A stretch of DNA of 47,245 nt from Flavobacteriales bacterium (lineage in GTDB: Bacteria > Bacteroidota > Bacteroidia > Flavobacteriales_F > PHOS-HE28): positions 1 to 47,245 of the forward strand of contig JACJZG010000022.1 of NCBI GenBank assembly GCA_020635715.1, given 5' to 3'. Of this stretch, positions 17,051-26,311 are shown piece after piece (position 1 is the stretch's first letter; each line of letters opens with the position of its first letter). The position numbers and the translations under genes are program-made. The notes beneath the pieces are model-generated. The model was not told the DNA's origin. It searched no databases and saw only the letters and a list, made by a program, of their open reading frames with translations.

Positions 17051-19245
17051 TGAAGCGGAACCTCCATATCGCATGTGCCCTCGCCTGGTCCACCTTGTCC
17101 ATGGTACAGGCGCAGGAGATCCATGAGGTCCGCCTGGTGGACCTCGGCCCGTTGGCGGAGGATTACGCCCCTGTCGTGACCGACTCGGGCATCGTGTTCT
17201 GCTCGATCCGTGAGACCGCCGCCACCATCACCTTCAAGGACGCCGAGACCGGCAAGCCCCTCGCCGACCTCTTCTGGGCACCGTTCCAAGGCGATCGTTT
17301 CGGACCCGCGGTGCTCTTCAGCGCCAATATCACCACGCCGGTGAACGAGGGACCCGCCAGCTTCACCGAAGGTGGCAGCACCATCTGCTACACCCGGAAC
17401 ATCGTCCTTCCCAAGAAACTCTCCAACCTGCGTGGGTCGAAGGCACAGCTCGGTCTGTTCTTCTCCCATCTGGAAGGCGGGGCCTGGTCCGCTCCTATGC
17501 CCTTTCAGCATAACTCCGCCAAATATTCCATCATGCACCCGGCCTTCGCCCCGGATGGACGATCGCTGGTGTTCGCTGGTGATCTCGAAGGTGGTGAGGG
17601 AGGCATGGACCTGTACATCAGCCATCGTACCGGAGAAGGCTGGAGCGCACCGGAGAGCTTGGGCCCGCGCATCAACGGCCCGGCCAACGAGGCTTTCCCT
17701 TCGTTCGGACCGGACGGGGCGCTCTACTTCGCGAGTGATAGGACCGGTGGCCTGGGCAAGCTCGACCTCTATCGAGCCACGACCGACAAGACCACTTGGA
17801 GCGACCCCATCGCGCTTCCCGGACCGATCAATTCCACCGGGAACGATATCGGCATCAGCTTCCGCAAGGATGGACGCACCGGCTTCTTCAGCAGCGACCG
17901 AACAGGTACCGACCGGATCCATGCGTTCGAACGCACCGTGCCGAAGTTCCGCGACTGCACCCCGCAGCAGCCGAACAATTATTGTTTCGCCTTCCGCTCC
18001 CAACCGCACGCCGCCACCGCAAGCCTGCCCCTGGACCATTATTGGGACCTCGGTGATGGCACACGCGTGAAAGGCACCCTGGCCGAACATTGTTATGAAC
18101 GGCCGGGCACCTACACGGTCAGGTCACTGCTCGTGGACCGCAAGTCCGGAGCCGTGTTCCACACCCTGAAGAGCCACGACCTGGAGGTGATGAACGTGCA
18201 ACAAGCGTGGATCAGCGCGCCGGACACGGTCCGTACCGGGCGCCCGCTCGCTCTGGACGCCCTGCTGAGCGATCTGCCCGGCTTCCAGGCCGCACAATAC
18301 CATTGGGACCTCGGTGATGGCTCGTTCAGCCGCGGGGACCGCATCCAACATACGTTCAAGACACCGGGCAACTACCTCGTGCGCCTGGATATACTCTCCG
18401 CTCCGGATGCGGAGGGTGTGATCAAGAACAAATGCAGCACCCGTGAATTGATCGTTATCGACCGCTTCCGTGACCACGAGGACATTGCCGTGGTGGCCTA
18501 CCAGGATGCGGTAGGCATCACCCATTCCTTCGAGTTCCAGGAGCTGCCCTTCGACCAGCTCGGTCTGATGACTGACGAGAACGGCGATGTCGCCTTCGCC
18601 GTGGAACTCTTTGCTTCGCGGGAACGTGTGAGCCTGGATGATCCGAAGTTCAACGAGATCAAGAAGTTCTATCGTGTGGTGGAACGCTTCGATCCGGAAC
18701 GGGGAGTTTACACCTACTCCGTAGGAGAGGCGAAGAACGTGGAGGAACTGTACGAGGTGTACAAGAAGGTGAAGGAGCTCCAGTTCATCGACGCAGAGGT
18801 CCATATGCTGCAGATCGAGAAGCTGATGGACCTGAGCGCGCTCGATCTCGCCTCGGTGCGTGACCTCAACCGCACCAAGCTCCGTACGAACGCCATCCAC
18901 TTCGAATTCAAGAGCGCCGAACTGGGCGAAGGATCGGAACCGGTTCTTGAACAGATCCTCGGCCTTCTCCGGCAACATCCGGAGCTCCAGCTCGTGATCG
19001 AGGCGCATACCGATGACATCGGCAGCCGCGCGTACAACGTCGAACTTTCGCAGCAGCGCGCTCAGAGCGTGACTCATTATCTGGAGGAGAACGGTGTTGG
19101 TGGCGAGCGTCTCGTTGCCATCGGCCATGGCAAGAACCAGCCCATCGCGAGCAACAAGACCGAGGAAGGGCGAAGCCAGAACCGGCGCGTGGAGTTCCGT
19201 GTTACGGTGAAGGACGAACAGCAGGCCTTCGAGAAGACCCGCTGA
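17050..19245 (+). CDS. PD40 propeller, PKD and OmpA-domain protein (module 1)
   Basis: A 731-residue exported protein with a signal peptide ending near MVQAQ. Residues ~30-300 carry PD40/WD40-like propeller motifs (A-F-A-P-D-G-R-S-L-V-F-A-G, S-F-G-P-D-G-A-L-Y-F-A-S-D). Two PKD modules follow (W-D-L-G-D-G-T at ~335-340 and W-D-L-G-D-G-S at ~418-424). The last ~115 residues are an OmpA-C peptidoglycan-binding domain: F-E-F-K-S-A-E-L, I-E-A-H-T-D-D-I-G-S, L-S-Q-Q-R-A-Q-S-V, G-H-G-K-N-Q-P-I and N-R-R-V-E-F. Combined propeller and OmpA architecture recalls PorE of the T9SS, which links the machinery to peptidoglycan, although PorE has no PKD modules. As third gene of the unit it may anchor or energise export of the giant adhesin; that role is inference. 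Confidence 0.88.
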   Translation: MKRNLHIACALAWSTLSMVQAQEIHEVRLVDLGPLAEDYAPVVTDSGIVFCSIRETAATITFKDAETGKPLADLFWAPFQGDRFGPAVLFSANITTPVNEGPASFTEGGSTICYTRNIVLPKKLSNLRGSKAQLGLFFSHLEGGAWSAPMPFQHNSAKYSIMHPAFAPDGRSLVFAGDLEGGEGGMDLYISHRTGEGWSAPESLGPRINGPANEAFPSFGPDGALYFASDRTGGLGKLDLYRATTDKTTWSDPIALPGPINSTGNDIGISFRKDGRTGFFSSDRTGTDRIHAFERTVPKFRDCTPQQPNNYCFAFRSQPHAATASLPLDHYWDLGDGTRVKGTLAEHCYERPGTYTVRSLLVDRKSGAVFHTLKSHDLEVMNVQQAWISAPDTVRTGRPLALDALLSDLPGFQAAQYHWDLGDGSFSRGDRIQHTFKTPGNYLVRLDILSAPDAEGVIKNKCSTRELIVIDRFRDHEDIAVVAYQDAVGITHSFEFQELPFDQLGLMTDENGDVAFAVELFASRERVSLDDPKFNEIKKFYRVVERFDPERGVYTYSVGEAKNVEELYEVYKKVKELQFIDAEVHMLQIEKLMDLSALDLASVRDLNRTKLRTNAIHFEFKSAELGEGSEPVLEQILGLLRQHPELQLVIEAHTDDIGSRAYNVELSQQRAQSVTHYLEENGVGGERLVAIGHGKNQPIASNKTEEGRSQNRRVEFRVTVKDEQQAFEKTR

Positions 19246-19321
19246 GCCTGCCGGTCAGGCCACCTCGAATGGTGGTCGGCCGCGATCGGTCCTTGGCGAT
19301 CAATGAGGTACTTTCGTGACC

Positions 19322-22300
19322 ATGCGATGGTCGCGGATGGGATGGCTTCCAGTTCTATTGATCCTGTTCTCCGCGCAGGCCAAGGCCCAGCGTTCCACAC
19401 AGTGGCTGGAGAACAGGGGGCAATGGCCTCATTCGGTCACGCATCGAGCTGAGACCAGCCAGGCGACCATCTGGCTTGAAGGGGGCGCCATCCTCATTGA
19501 CCGCTTTGATGCAGCCGCCATGGAGGCGGTGGCCCATGCACACGTTGGCCTGGAGCACGCACCTGAGCAGGTCGCCCATCACGCCTTCCGCATGCGACTG
19601 GCGGGTGTCACTGGTCCTGTCCGGACCGAAGCGATCGGGGTGCAGCGAGGTGCCTACAATTACATCCTGGGGAAGGACCCCGCCCGGTGGGGAAGGAACT
19701 GTCATGCGTTCAGCGCAGTGGTGCAACACGACGTGCTCAAGGGCATAGACCTGCGGGTGCGGGCCCTGGAAAATGGCGTGAAGTATGATCTGATCTGCGC
19801 CCCCGCCGCGGACCCAGCCTCGATCACCTTCCACTATGACGGTCTGGACAGTGTACTATTCGCGACCGACCAGCTCACCTTGTACACCGCGCTCGGTGCG
19901 CTCACCGAGCACATCCCCATCGCGTATCAGGAGAAGGATGGCTTGCGCACCCCCGTGGAATGCAGCTACCTGCGCAAGGGCGATGGATTCGGATTCGCCG
20001 TGGGCACGTACGACCGGTCGATGCCCTTGGTGATCGACCCGACCCTGATCTTCAGCACCTACTCGGGGTCCTTCGCCAACAACTTCGGATACACGGCCAC
20101 CTTCGATCGGGATGGATTCCTGTACAGCGGCAGTTCGGCCTTCGGGCAGGGCTATCCCACCACCCTGGGGGCCTACCAGACCACGCATGCCGGTGGTGAT
20201 GGACTGAACGATGGGATCGACATCGCCCTCACGAAGTACGATACCACGGGTACCTTCCTGGTCTGGAGCACTTTCCTCGGAGGCAGCAGCGATGAGCTAC
20301 CGCACAGCCTGATCGTGAACGACAACGACGAGCTCTTCGTTTACGGCACCACGAGTTCGCCCAACTTCCCAACGACCCCCGGCGCCTTCGATGTCAGCTT
20401 CAATGGCGGTCCGGCGTTGAACCTGAGCAATGGACTGGGTGCGAACTACCCGAACGGAACGGACATCATCGTTGCTCGTTTGAGCGCGGATGGGAGCGAC
20501 CTGCTGGCCAGCACCTTCATCGGTGGCACCAACAATGATGGCATGAACACCGCCGCCGGTCTCAAGTTCAACTACGCGGATGAGATCCGGGGCGAAGTGC
20601 TGCTTGATGCGAACGACAACGTGTACGTAGCCAGCAGTACGGCCAGTGCGGACTTCCCCACCACCTCTTCCACGCTGCAGCCCACCTACGGCGGTGGCGC
20701 GCAGGATGGGATCCTCATGAAGTTCGATGCCGCCCTCACCACCCTGCAGTGGTGCTCTTATCTGGGCGGATCCCAAGCCGATGCCGTGTACAACATTGAG
20801 CTGAACGGTACAGGAGGCCTCTATATCGCCGGAGGAACTCGCAGCCTCGACCTGCCGGTAAGCGCGAATGCCTTCCAGCAGACCTTCCAAGGCGGCACCG
20901 CGGACGGCTTCGTGGCCGAGGTAGCCACGGACGGGACCTCTGTGATCGCGTGCACCTACTTCGGAAGTTCGACCTACGATCAGTGCTACTTCGCCGACCT
21001 CGACCAGAACGGCGACATCTACCTGTTCGGCCAGACCCAGGCACCCGCGGACATGTTCATCGTGAATGCCGCGTACTCCATACCCAACGCCGGGCAGTTC
21101 GTCGCGAAGCTGGATCCCGCGCTGACCACCATCGAGATCAGTACGCGCTTCGGGCAGGGCGATGGTCATCCGGACATCTCCCCCACCGCCTTCCTCGTGG
21201 ATCATTGCAACAAGATCTACGTGAGCGGTTGGGGAAGTTCCATTCAAGGTGGCCTGCTGAGCACCACCGGTTTGCCAGTGACCGCCGATGCCTTCCAATC
21301 CACCACGGACGGCAACGACTTCTACCTCGCGGTGCTCGACATCGATCTGAGCGCCCTCTTCTACGCCACCTACTTCGGTGGTGGCATCAGCGCGGAGCAT
21401 GTGGACGGTGGAACGAGCCGATTCGATCGTCGTGGGCGCGTTTACCAGAGCGTATGCGCGGGCTGCGGTGGTAATTCGGACATCCCCATACGCCCCCTGC
21501 CCGGTGCGGTAAGTCCCACGAACAACAGCGGCCTGTGCAACAATGCGGTCTTCAAGTTCGACATGGACCTGCCCGTGGTGGTGGCCGACTTCAACAGCAC
21601 CGTGGACTGCCTGCCAGCACCGGTGACCTTCACCAACAGGAGCTTCGGGGCAAGCAGCTTCGAATGGTCCTTTGGTGATAACACCACCAGCACCCAGACC
21701 AGCCCTGGACATGTTTACGACACGCCCGGGGTATACACCGTCCGCCTGGTCGCCTCCAACCCCGACGCATGCAACCAGAGCGATACCACCTACCGCCAGG
21801 TGGTGGTGCTTGGCGCCGACGCAGAGGACCTTCCTGACACGCTCCTTTGTGCAGGTGGTAGTGCACAGATCGGCCTATTGCCCATCGTTGGTCCGGGGAT
21901 CACCTACGCCTGGTCGCCGACGACGGGCTTGAACAATGCAAGTGTGGCCAACCCGATCGCAAGTCCGACCACCTCGACCACGTACACCCTCACCATTGGC
22001 AATGGCACCTGTAGCTCCGTATTGCAGCAAACGGTCGTGGTGCGCGACCTGCTGATCGATGCGGGTGTGGATCGTACGGTCTGTGGCCCGAACGCACAAG
22101 CCCTACTCGTCGCATCCGGCTCGGGCGGTGTGAACACGTTCCAATGGTCGAGCAGCAACTTGTTCGTGGATATGCTCAACGCCACACCATCGGACAGCAC
22201 CGCGAGCGTTGAAGTGGTGATGGACGCGTGGTACCACGTGCGCGGGACCAGCGGCACATGCCAGGCGTTGGACAGTGTGTACATCGATGTATCCAACGGC

Positions 22301-23059
22301 GGGATCGGGCTGGATCCGGTGGAAGCCATATGCGCAGGCGACACCGGCGCGATCAACCTGTTCGGTGCGGACGCGGGATCGACCTTCCTCTGGTCACCGG
22401 ACGAATACATCACCCAGGGACAGGGAAGCTTCCGGATCTGGACCAACGCGCCCACCACAACGACCTATTTCGTCACCGTAACGGCTCCTTCAGGCTGCAC
22501 TTGGAACGGTTCGGCTCAACAGGCGGTATCGCCGCTCACCGCCTCGAGCATTCAAGCCACCGCCAACCCGCTCGTGCTCGTTTCCGGAGGCAACGTTCAA
22601 CTCCACGCCTATCCCACCGACCTCTCCTATTCGTGGTCTCCACAACAACCGCTGGATGACCCGACAAGTGATTCGCCCATTGCCATCATCAACTCCACGA
22701 CCTTGTTCACGGTAAGGGTGAGCGATGGCATCTGTGCCAAGGATGCCAGCGTGCTCGTGGAAGTGCGCGAACTCGTGTGTGATGAACCCGACATCTTCGT
22801 TCCGAACACCTTCACACCGAACGGCGATGGGCAGAACGATGTGCTCTTCGTGCGTGGCCGTAACATCGCGACCCTCGACTTCAAGGTCTTCGATCGTTGG
22901 GGCGAACTCGTATTCGAGACCACGGAAATGTCGCGTGGCTGGGACGGCACCTACGAAGGGCGACCGGTCGATCCCGCGGTCTTCGTGTATCACCTCACCG
23001 CGTATTGCGTGGATGGGCAGCAGTACTTCACGAAGGGTAATGTGACCGTGGTGCGATGA
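19322..23059 (+). CDS. T9SS type B surface protein with SBBP propeller and PKD domain (module 2 cargo)
   Basis: A 1,245-residue secreted protein. I start at the ATG at 19322; a GTG at 19316 is possible. A signal peptide ends near AQAKAQ. Residues ~25-235 match the N-terminal domain seen before SBBP propellers (W-L-E-N-R-G-Q-W, G-A-Y-N-Y-I-L-G, L-V-I-D-P-T-L-I-F-S-T-Y). SBBP repeats follow to about residue 720 (F-L-G-G-S-S-D-E, N-F-P-T-T-P-G-A-F). A PKD module has F-E-W-S-F-G-D-N-T, then Ig-like repeats with W-S-P motifs. A complete type B sorting domain ends the protein (F-V-P-N-T-F-T-P-N-G-D-G-Q-N-D, F-D-R-W-G-E-L-V-F, W-D-G-T-Y-E-G-R-P-V). Its stop overlaps the next PorP/SprF gene by four bases. 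Probable surface adhesin. Confidence 0.9.
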   Translation: MRWSRMGWLPVLLILFSAQAKAQRSTQWLENRGQWPHSVTHRAETSQATIWLEGGAILIDRFDAAAMEAVAHAHVGLEHAPEQVAHHAFRMRLAGVTGPVRTEAIGVQRGAYNYILGKDPARWGRNCHAFSAVVQHDVLKGIDLRVRALENGVKYDLICAPAADPASITFHYDGLDSVLFATDQLTLYTALGALTEHIPIAYQEKDGLRTPVECSYLRKGDGFGFAVGTYDRSMPLVIDPTLIFSTYSGSFANNFGYTATFDRDGFLYSGSSAFGQGYPTTLGAYQTTHAGGDGLNDGIDIALTKYDTTGTFLVWSTFLGGSSDELPHSLIVNDNDELFVYGTTSSPNFPTTPGAFDVSFNGGPALNLSNGLGANYPNGTDIIVARLSADGSDLLASTFIGGTNNDGMNTAAGLKFNYADEIRGEVLLDANDNVYVASSTASADFPTTSSTLQPTYGGGAQDGILMKFDAALTTLQWCSYLGGSQADAVYNIELNGTGGLYIAGGTRSLDLPVSANAFQQTFQGGTADGFVAEVATDGTSVIACTYFGSSTYDQCYFADLDQNGDIYLFGQTQAPADMFIVNAAYSIPNAGQFVAKLDPALTTIEISTRFGQGDGHPDISPTAFLVDHCNKIYVSGWGSSIQGGLLSTTGLPVTADAFQSTTDGNDFYLAVLDIDLSALFYATYFGGGISAEHVDGGTSRFDRRGRVYQSVCAGCGGNSDIPIRPLPGAVSPTNNSGLCNNAVFKFDMDLPVVVADFNSTVDCLPAPVTFTNRSFGASSFEWSFGDNTTSTQTSPGHVYDTPGVYTVRLVASNPDACNQSDTTYRQVVVLGADAEDLPDTLLCAGGSAQIGLLPIVGPGITYAWSPTTGLNNASVANPIASPTTSTTYTLTIGNGTCSSVLQQTVVVRDLLIDAGVDRTVCGPNAQALLVASGSGGVNTFQWSSSNLFVDMLNATPSDSTASVEVVMDAWYHVRGTSGTCQALDSVYIDVSNGGIGLDPVEAICAGDTGAINLFGADAGSTFLWSPDEYITQGQGSFRIWTNAPTTTTYFVTVTAPSGCTWNGSAQQAVSPLTASSIQATANPLVLVSGGNVQLHAYPTDLSYSWSPQQPLDDPTSDSPIAIINSTTLFTVRVSDGICAKDASVLVEVRELVCDEPDIFVPNTFTPNGDGQNDVLFVRGRNIATLDFKVFDRWGELVFETTEMSRGWDGTYEGRPVDPAVFVYHLTAYCVDGQQYFTKGNVTVVR

Positions 23060-24087
23060 GGACCTTTCGGCATCGCCTCATCCTAGGTGCCATGCTCGCT
23101 GTCGGGTTGGCATTGAGGGGAACATCCGTATCGGCTCAGGACATCCACTTCTCCCAGTTCTTCAACACGCCACTGGCGTCGGGGCCGGGCTTGATCGGTG
23201 CGTTCGACGGTGACTATCGGTTCAACGGGATCTTCCGGCAGCAGTGGCGCGCCGTGACCATCCCATACCGGACCTTCGCCTTTGGTGGCGATGCAGCCGA
23301 TGCAGCCGGCGTGAAGGGTCTGGGGCTCGGTGCCTGGCTGTTCAACGACAAGGCCGGGGACAGCCACCTGGACCAGACGCACCTGAGCCTCGGCGCGAGT
23401 TGGACAAGCCACTTCGGTAGGAATGACGCGCATGCGCTCACTGGCGGTCTCCAATTCGGATTCACCGCCCTATCGCTCGACCCCTCCGCCCTCACCTACG
23501 ACAACCAGTACAACGGCTACTACTACGACCCGGACCTCGGCTCCGGCGAGCAGTTCGCACGAAGCTCATCCACCCATCCGGACGTACATGTGGGCATCGC
23601 GTACCGGTACAAGGTGGATGACCGGACGAGCTTGCAAGCAGGCCTCGGGCTCTTCAACCTGACCACCCCGGAGATCCGCTTCTTGAGCGGGCCGAGCACC
23701 ACCTTGGACCGACGTGCGAGCGGTCATGTCATCTTCAACTTCCCCGTGGCCGCCCAACTTGACCTGGTGCCCATGCTCCAGTTCATGTCCCAGGGCGAAT
23801 TCCAGGAGTTCGACATCGGATCCAACCTGCGCTACATCATGCTTGATCGTTATAGCTTGAAACGTGCCGTGCTCTTTGGTGCCCACTACCGCGCAGCGGA
23901 TGCCGGTTATCTCTACGCCGGACTGGAGCATGACGATTGGACCTTTGGCCTGAGCTACGACATCAATACCAGCGACCTTGTTCCAGCAAGCCGCAACCGT
24001 GGCGCGATCGAACTGACCGCGATCCGTATCCTGCGGAAACGACCCGCCATTCCGGTCCACTTCAAAGCGTGTCCGGCGCAGATCTGA
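23056..24087 (+). CDS. PorP/SprF family type IX secretion membrane protein (module 2)
   Basis: A 343-residue outer-membrane protein, a distant paralogue of the one at 16127. A signal peptide ends near V-S-A-Q, followed by D-I-H-F-S-Q-F-F-N-T-P-L, the start typical of this family, and F-N-G-I-F-R-Q-Q-W-R. Many Gly- and aromatic-rich beta-strands follow (Y-N-G-Y-Y-Y-D-P-D-L, L-E-H-D-D-W-T-F-G-L-S-Y-D). The start overlaps the stop of the type B cargo gene (ATGA) and the stop overlaps the next start (TGATG), repeating the arrangement of module 1. I infer that it serves the 1,245-residue cargo. Confidence 0.93.
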   Translation: MRTFRHRLILGAMLAVGLALRGTSVSAQDIHFSQFFNTPLASGPGLIGAFDGDYRFNGIFRQQWRAVTIPYRTFAFGGDAADAAGVKGLGLGAWLFNDKAGDSHLDQTHLSLGASWTSHFGRNDAHALTGGLQFGFTALSLDPSALTYDNQYNGYYYDPDLGSGEQFARSSSTHPDVHVGIAYRYKVDDRTSLQAGLGLFNLTTPEIRFLSGPSTTLDRRASGHVIFNFPVAAQLDLVPMLQFMSQGEFQEFDIGSNLRYIMLDRYSLKRAVLFGAHYRAADAGYLYAGLEHDDWTFGLSYDINTSDLVPASRNRGAIELTAIRILRKRPAIPVHFKACPAQI

Positions 24088-26309
24088 TGAAAAGGCTTGT
24101 ACGATATCTACTGCTTCTCATCGGATCGGGTACCGGGATCACGCTTCACGCCCAATCCGTGGAGCAATGGACCGCTTGGGGCGATGCGGCATTCGCGAAG
24201 GAGGAATACTATGGAGCATCACGCTTCTATGCGGGCGCGCTCGCGCTCGAACCGGGCCGCATGAGCTTGCAATGGAAGCAGGCCGAGGCCGCGCGCCTGA
24301 GCAACCAGTACCCATTGGCGATCGAACTCTACGCCCGCGTGTACCAGAAGGATGCCGGACGCTCACATCCTGAAGCGCTGCGCTGGCTCGGAGAGATGCA
24401 GTTGTGCGATGGGCGATACGATGATGCGCGCACCACGTGGAACAAAGTGCTTCAGAAAGAAAAGGACAAGGGTTCGGTCATCGCGATCCGTGCGCGGAAC
24501 GCCATCGCGGGATGTGACCTCGCCGCAGCCGGATCCGACGGAACGTTCCAAGTGGAACATCTGCCAGCACCCGTGAACACCAATGACAGCGAATTCGGTG
24601 CGCGCACCGGTCCGGACAGCGTGCTATGGTTCTCGAGTCTGCGTGGTGCCTTGAACGACGATGGCGAGGTGCAGGACACGACCGCCTATCGCATCGGGAT
24701 CTTCAGCAGCCGTCCAACGCCGCAGGGTTGGGAGGAACCGATATCCGGGTCCACACCGCCGGATGCCATGGGCCATTCCAACGCCAATCTCATGTGGACC
24801 CGGGATGGTGAGCGCATGTACTTCACACGCGTCGATGTGGACGGGACCAAGCACATCGCGATGCGCACCTCGAACAGTCCCACTCAGCTGTTGACCGGTC
24901 TCGAAGCCCATCCCGATGCGACCCAGCCGTGGGCCACCTCGATCGATGACCGACCAGTGCTCTTCTTCGCCGCGCAGGGGGGTGAAGGCGGCATGGACAT
25001 CTGGTACGGCGAACTCAAGATCGATGGGGTCTCCAACATTCGTAATGCAGGACCGCAGGTGAACACGCCGGGGAACGAGGTGTCCCCTTCATTCGATCCC
25101 GCGACCCGTGCGCTGTGGTTCAGCAGCGACTTCCACGCCGGACTGGGTGGCTATGATGTCTTCCGCATCGGCTGGCCGGATGATCCACATGGGTTGCAGA
25201 ACGTATTGGCCCTGAATTCTCCCGCCAACGACCTGTATCCCGTGTTCGACGGGGTCACCGGTAAGGGCTGGTTGACCAGCAACCGCAAGGGATCCTTCGC
25301 GGCGAAAGGCGAGACCTGTTGCAACGACATCTACAGCTTCCATGGAATGGCGACCGCTCCCGAGCCGGATACGGTCCTGCTGGCCGCAAGCGATACCATC
25401 TCACCGGTGGAACAGGACCCGCGGTCAATACTCGCTCGCCTGCAGGGCGAATTCCCGCTGAAACTCTACTTCCACAACGATGAACCCGAGCCACGCACCC
25501 GGCTCAACAGCACGCGGCAGACCTATGGTGCCACGTACGAAGCGTACCGCAGGCTCTTTCCGGTATATCGGCAAGAGAACGATGACCCAGCGGCGATCGA
25601 TGCATTCATCCAGGACGAGGCCGAACGCGGAAGAAGGAAATTGGATGAACTCGTCCAGGCGCTGATCCCCGCGTTGGAGCAGGGTGAACGGATCACCCTG
25701 GATGTGCGTGGTCATGCCAGCCCCCTGGCGTTGAACGACTACAACCAGCACCTGAGCCGACGCCGGATCGAGAGCCTGCGTAACCACCTTTACGACGTGG
25801 AGAACGGAGGGCTCAAGACATACATGGACAGCACGGCGACCAACGGCGGGGTGCTCCGTCTGCGTGTACTCCCCTTCGGTGAGGAGCGCGCGGTGGCCGG
25901 TGTGAGCGATGACATCAACGACCTGAAGCGATCGGTATACAGCCCCGAAGCTGCGCGTGAACGCCGGATCGAAGTGGAACGCATCCACGTGGAGGAGGCA
26001 ACGATCCCCATCACCCTGGCCATGGACTTCGACATGGGTACCGTGCGACGCGGTGAACCACGAAGCTTCGAGATACCTGTAAGGAATGAGGGGTCCGAGG
26101 CGCTTCGCATACTGAACGGGATAACTTCGTGTGATTGTGTTTCCATCGAGGTCCCGAAGGATGCGATCGCGATCGGAAATGAAGGGACCTTCATCCTACA
26201 CTATACAGGCCGTACGCGCCCCGGACCCTTGGAACGCACCATCAACCTCGAAGTGGAGGGTTCGGCGGCTCCCTACGTGCTGACCATCCACGGTAATGTG
26301 ATCGAATGA
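24087..26309 (+). CDS. TPR, PD40, OmpA-like and DUF1573 protein (PorE-like, module 2)
   Basis: A 740-residue exported protein. The ATG at 24087 overlaps the upstream stop, and the readable signal peptide (M-K-R-L-V-R-Y-L-L-L-L to H-A-Q-S) fixes this start; extending to 23937 only adds out-of-frame translation of the PorP gene. Residues ~25-140 look like TPRs. Residues ~165-430 carry PD40 propeller motifs (W-F-S-S-L, F-A-A-Q-G-G-E-G-G-M-D-I-W). An OmpA-like domain covers about 500-680 (L-D-V-R-G-H-A-S-P, L-S-R-R-R-I-E-S-L-R, A-R-E-R-R-I-E-V-E). The last ~90 residues form a DUF1573 beta-sandwich (F-D-M-G-T-V-R-R-G-E, C-D-C-V-S-I). TPR, propeller and OmpA order resembles PorE of the T9SS; the DUF1573 tail is an addition. 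Confidence 0.87.
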   Translation: MKRLVRYLLLLIGSGTGITLHAQSVEQWTAWGDAAFAKEEYYGASRFYAGALALEPGRMSLQWKQAEAARLSNQYPLAIELYARVYQKDAGRSHPEALRWLGEMQLCDGRYDDARTTWNKVLQKEKDKGSVIAIRARNAIAGCDLAAAGSDGTFQVEHLPAPVNTNDSEFGARTGPDSVLWFSSLRGALNDDGEVQDTTAYRIGIFSSRPTPQGWEEPISGSTPPDAMGHSNANLMWTRDGERMYFTRVDVDGTKHIAMRTSNSPTQLLTGLEAHPDATQPWATSIDDRPVLFFAAQGGEGGMDIWYGELKIDGVSNIRNAGPQVNTPGNEVSPSFDPATRALWFSSDFHAGLGGYDVFRIGWPDDPHGLQNVLALNSPANDLYPVFDGVTGKGWLTSNRKGSFAAKGETCCNDIYSFHGMATAPEPDTVLLAASDTISPVEQDPRSILARLQGEFPLKLYFHNDEPEPRTRLNSTRQTYGATYEAYRRLFPVYRQENDDPAAIDAFIQDEAERGRRKLDELVQALIPALEQGERITLDVRGHASPLALNDYNQHLSRRRIESLRNHLYDVENGGLKTYMDSTATNGGVLRLRVLPFGEERAVAGVSDDINDLKRSVYSPEAARERRIEVERIHVEEATIPITLAMDFDMGTVRRGEPRSFEIPVRNEGSEALRILNGITSCDCVSIEVPKDAIAIGNEGTFILHYTGRTRPGPLERTINLEVEGSAAPYVLTIHGNVIE

Positions 26310-26311
26310 CC

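Noticed and set aside
19246..19321. Two small hairpins between the first and second cargo modules as a terminator
   Set aside because: Stems are only 5 bp (19246-19260 and 19260-19275) with no T run; too weak to call, so transcription could continue into the second module.
20297..21712. Minus-strand open frame of 471 codons within the module 2 cargo gene
   Set aside because: Shadow of a convincing SBBP/PKD/type B protein; no recognisable motif.
23937..24086. Longer N-terminus for the PorE-like protein
   Set aside because: It overlaps the PorP gene out of frame, and the signal peptide begins at 24087 at a TGATG junction.
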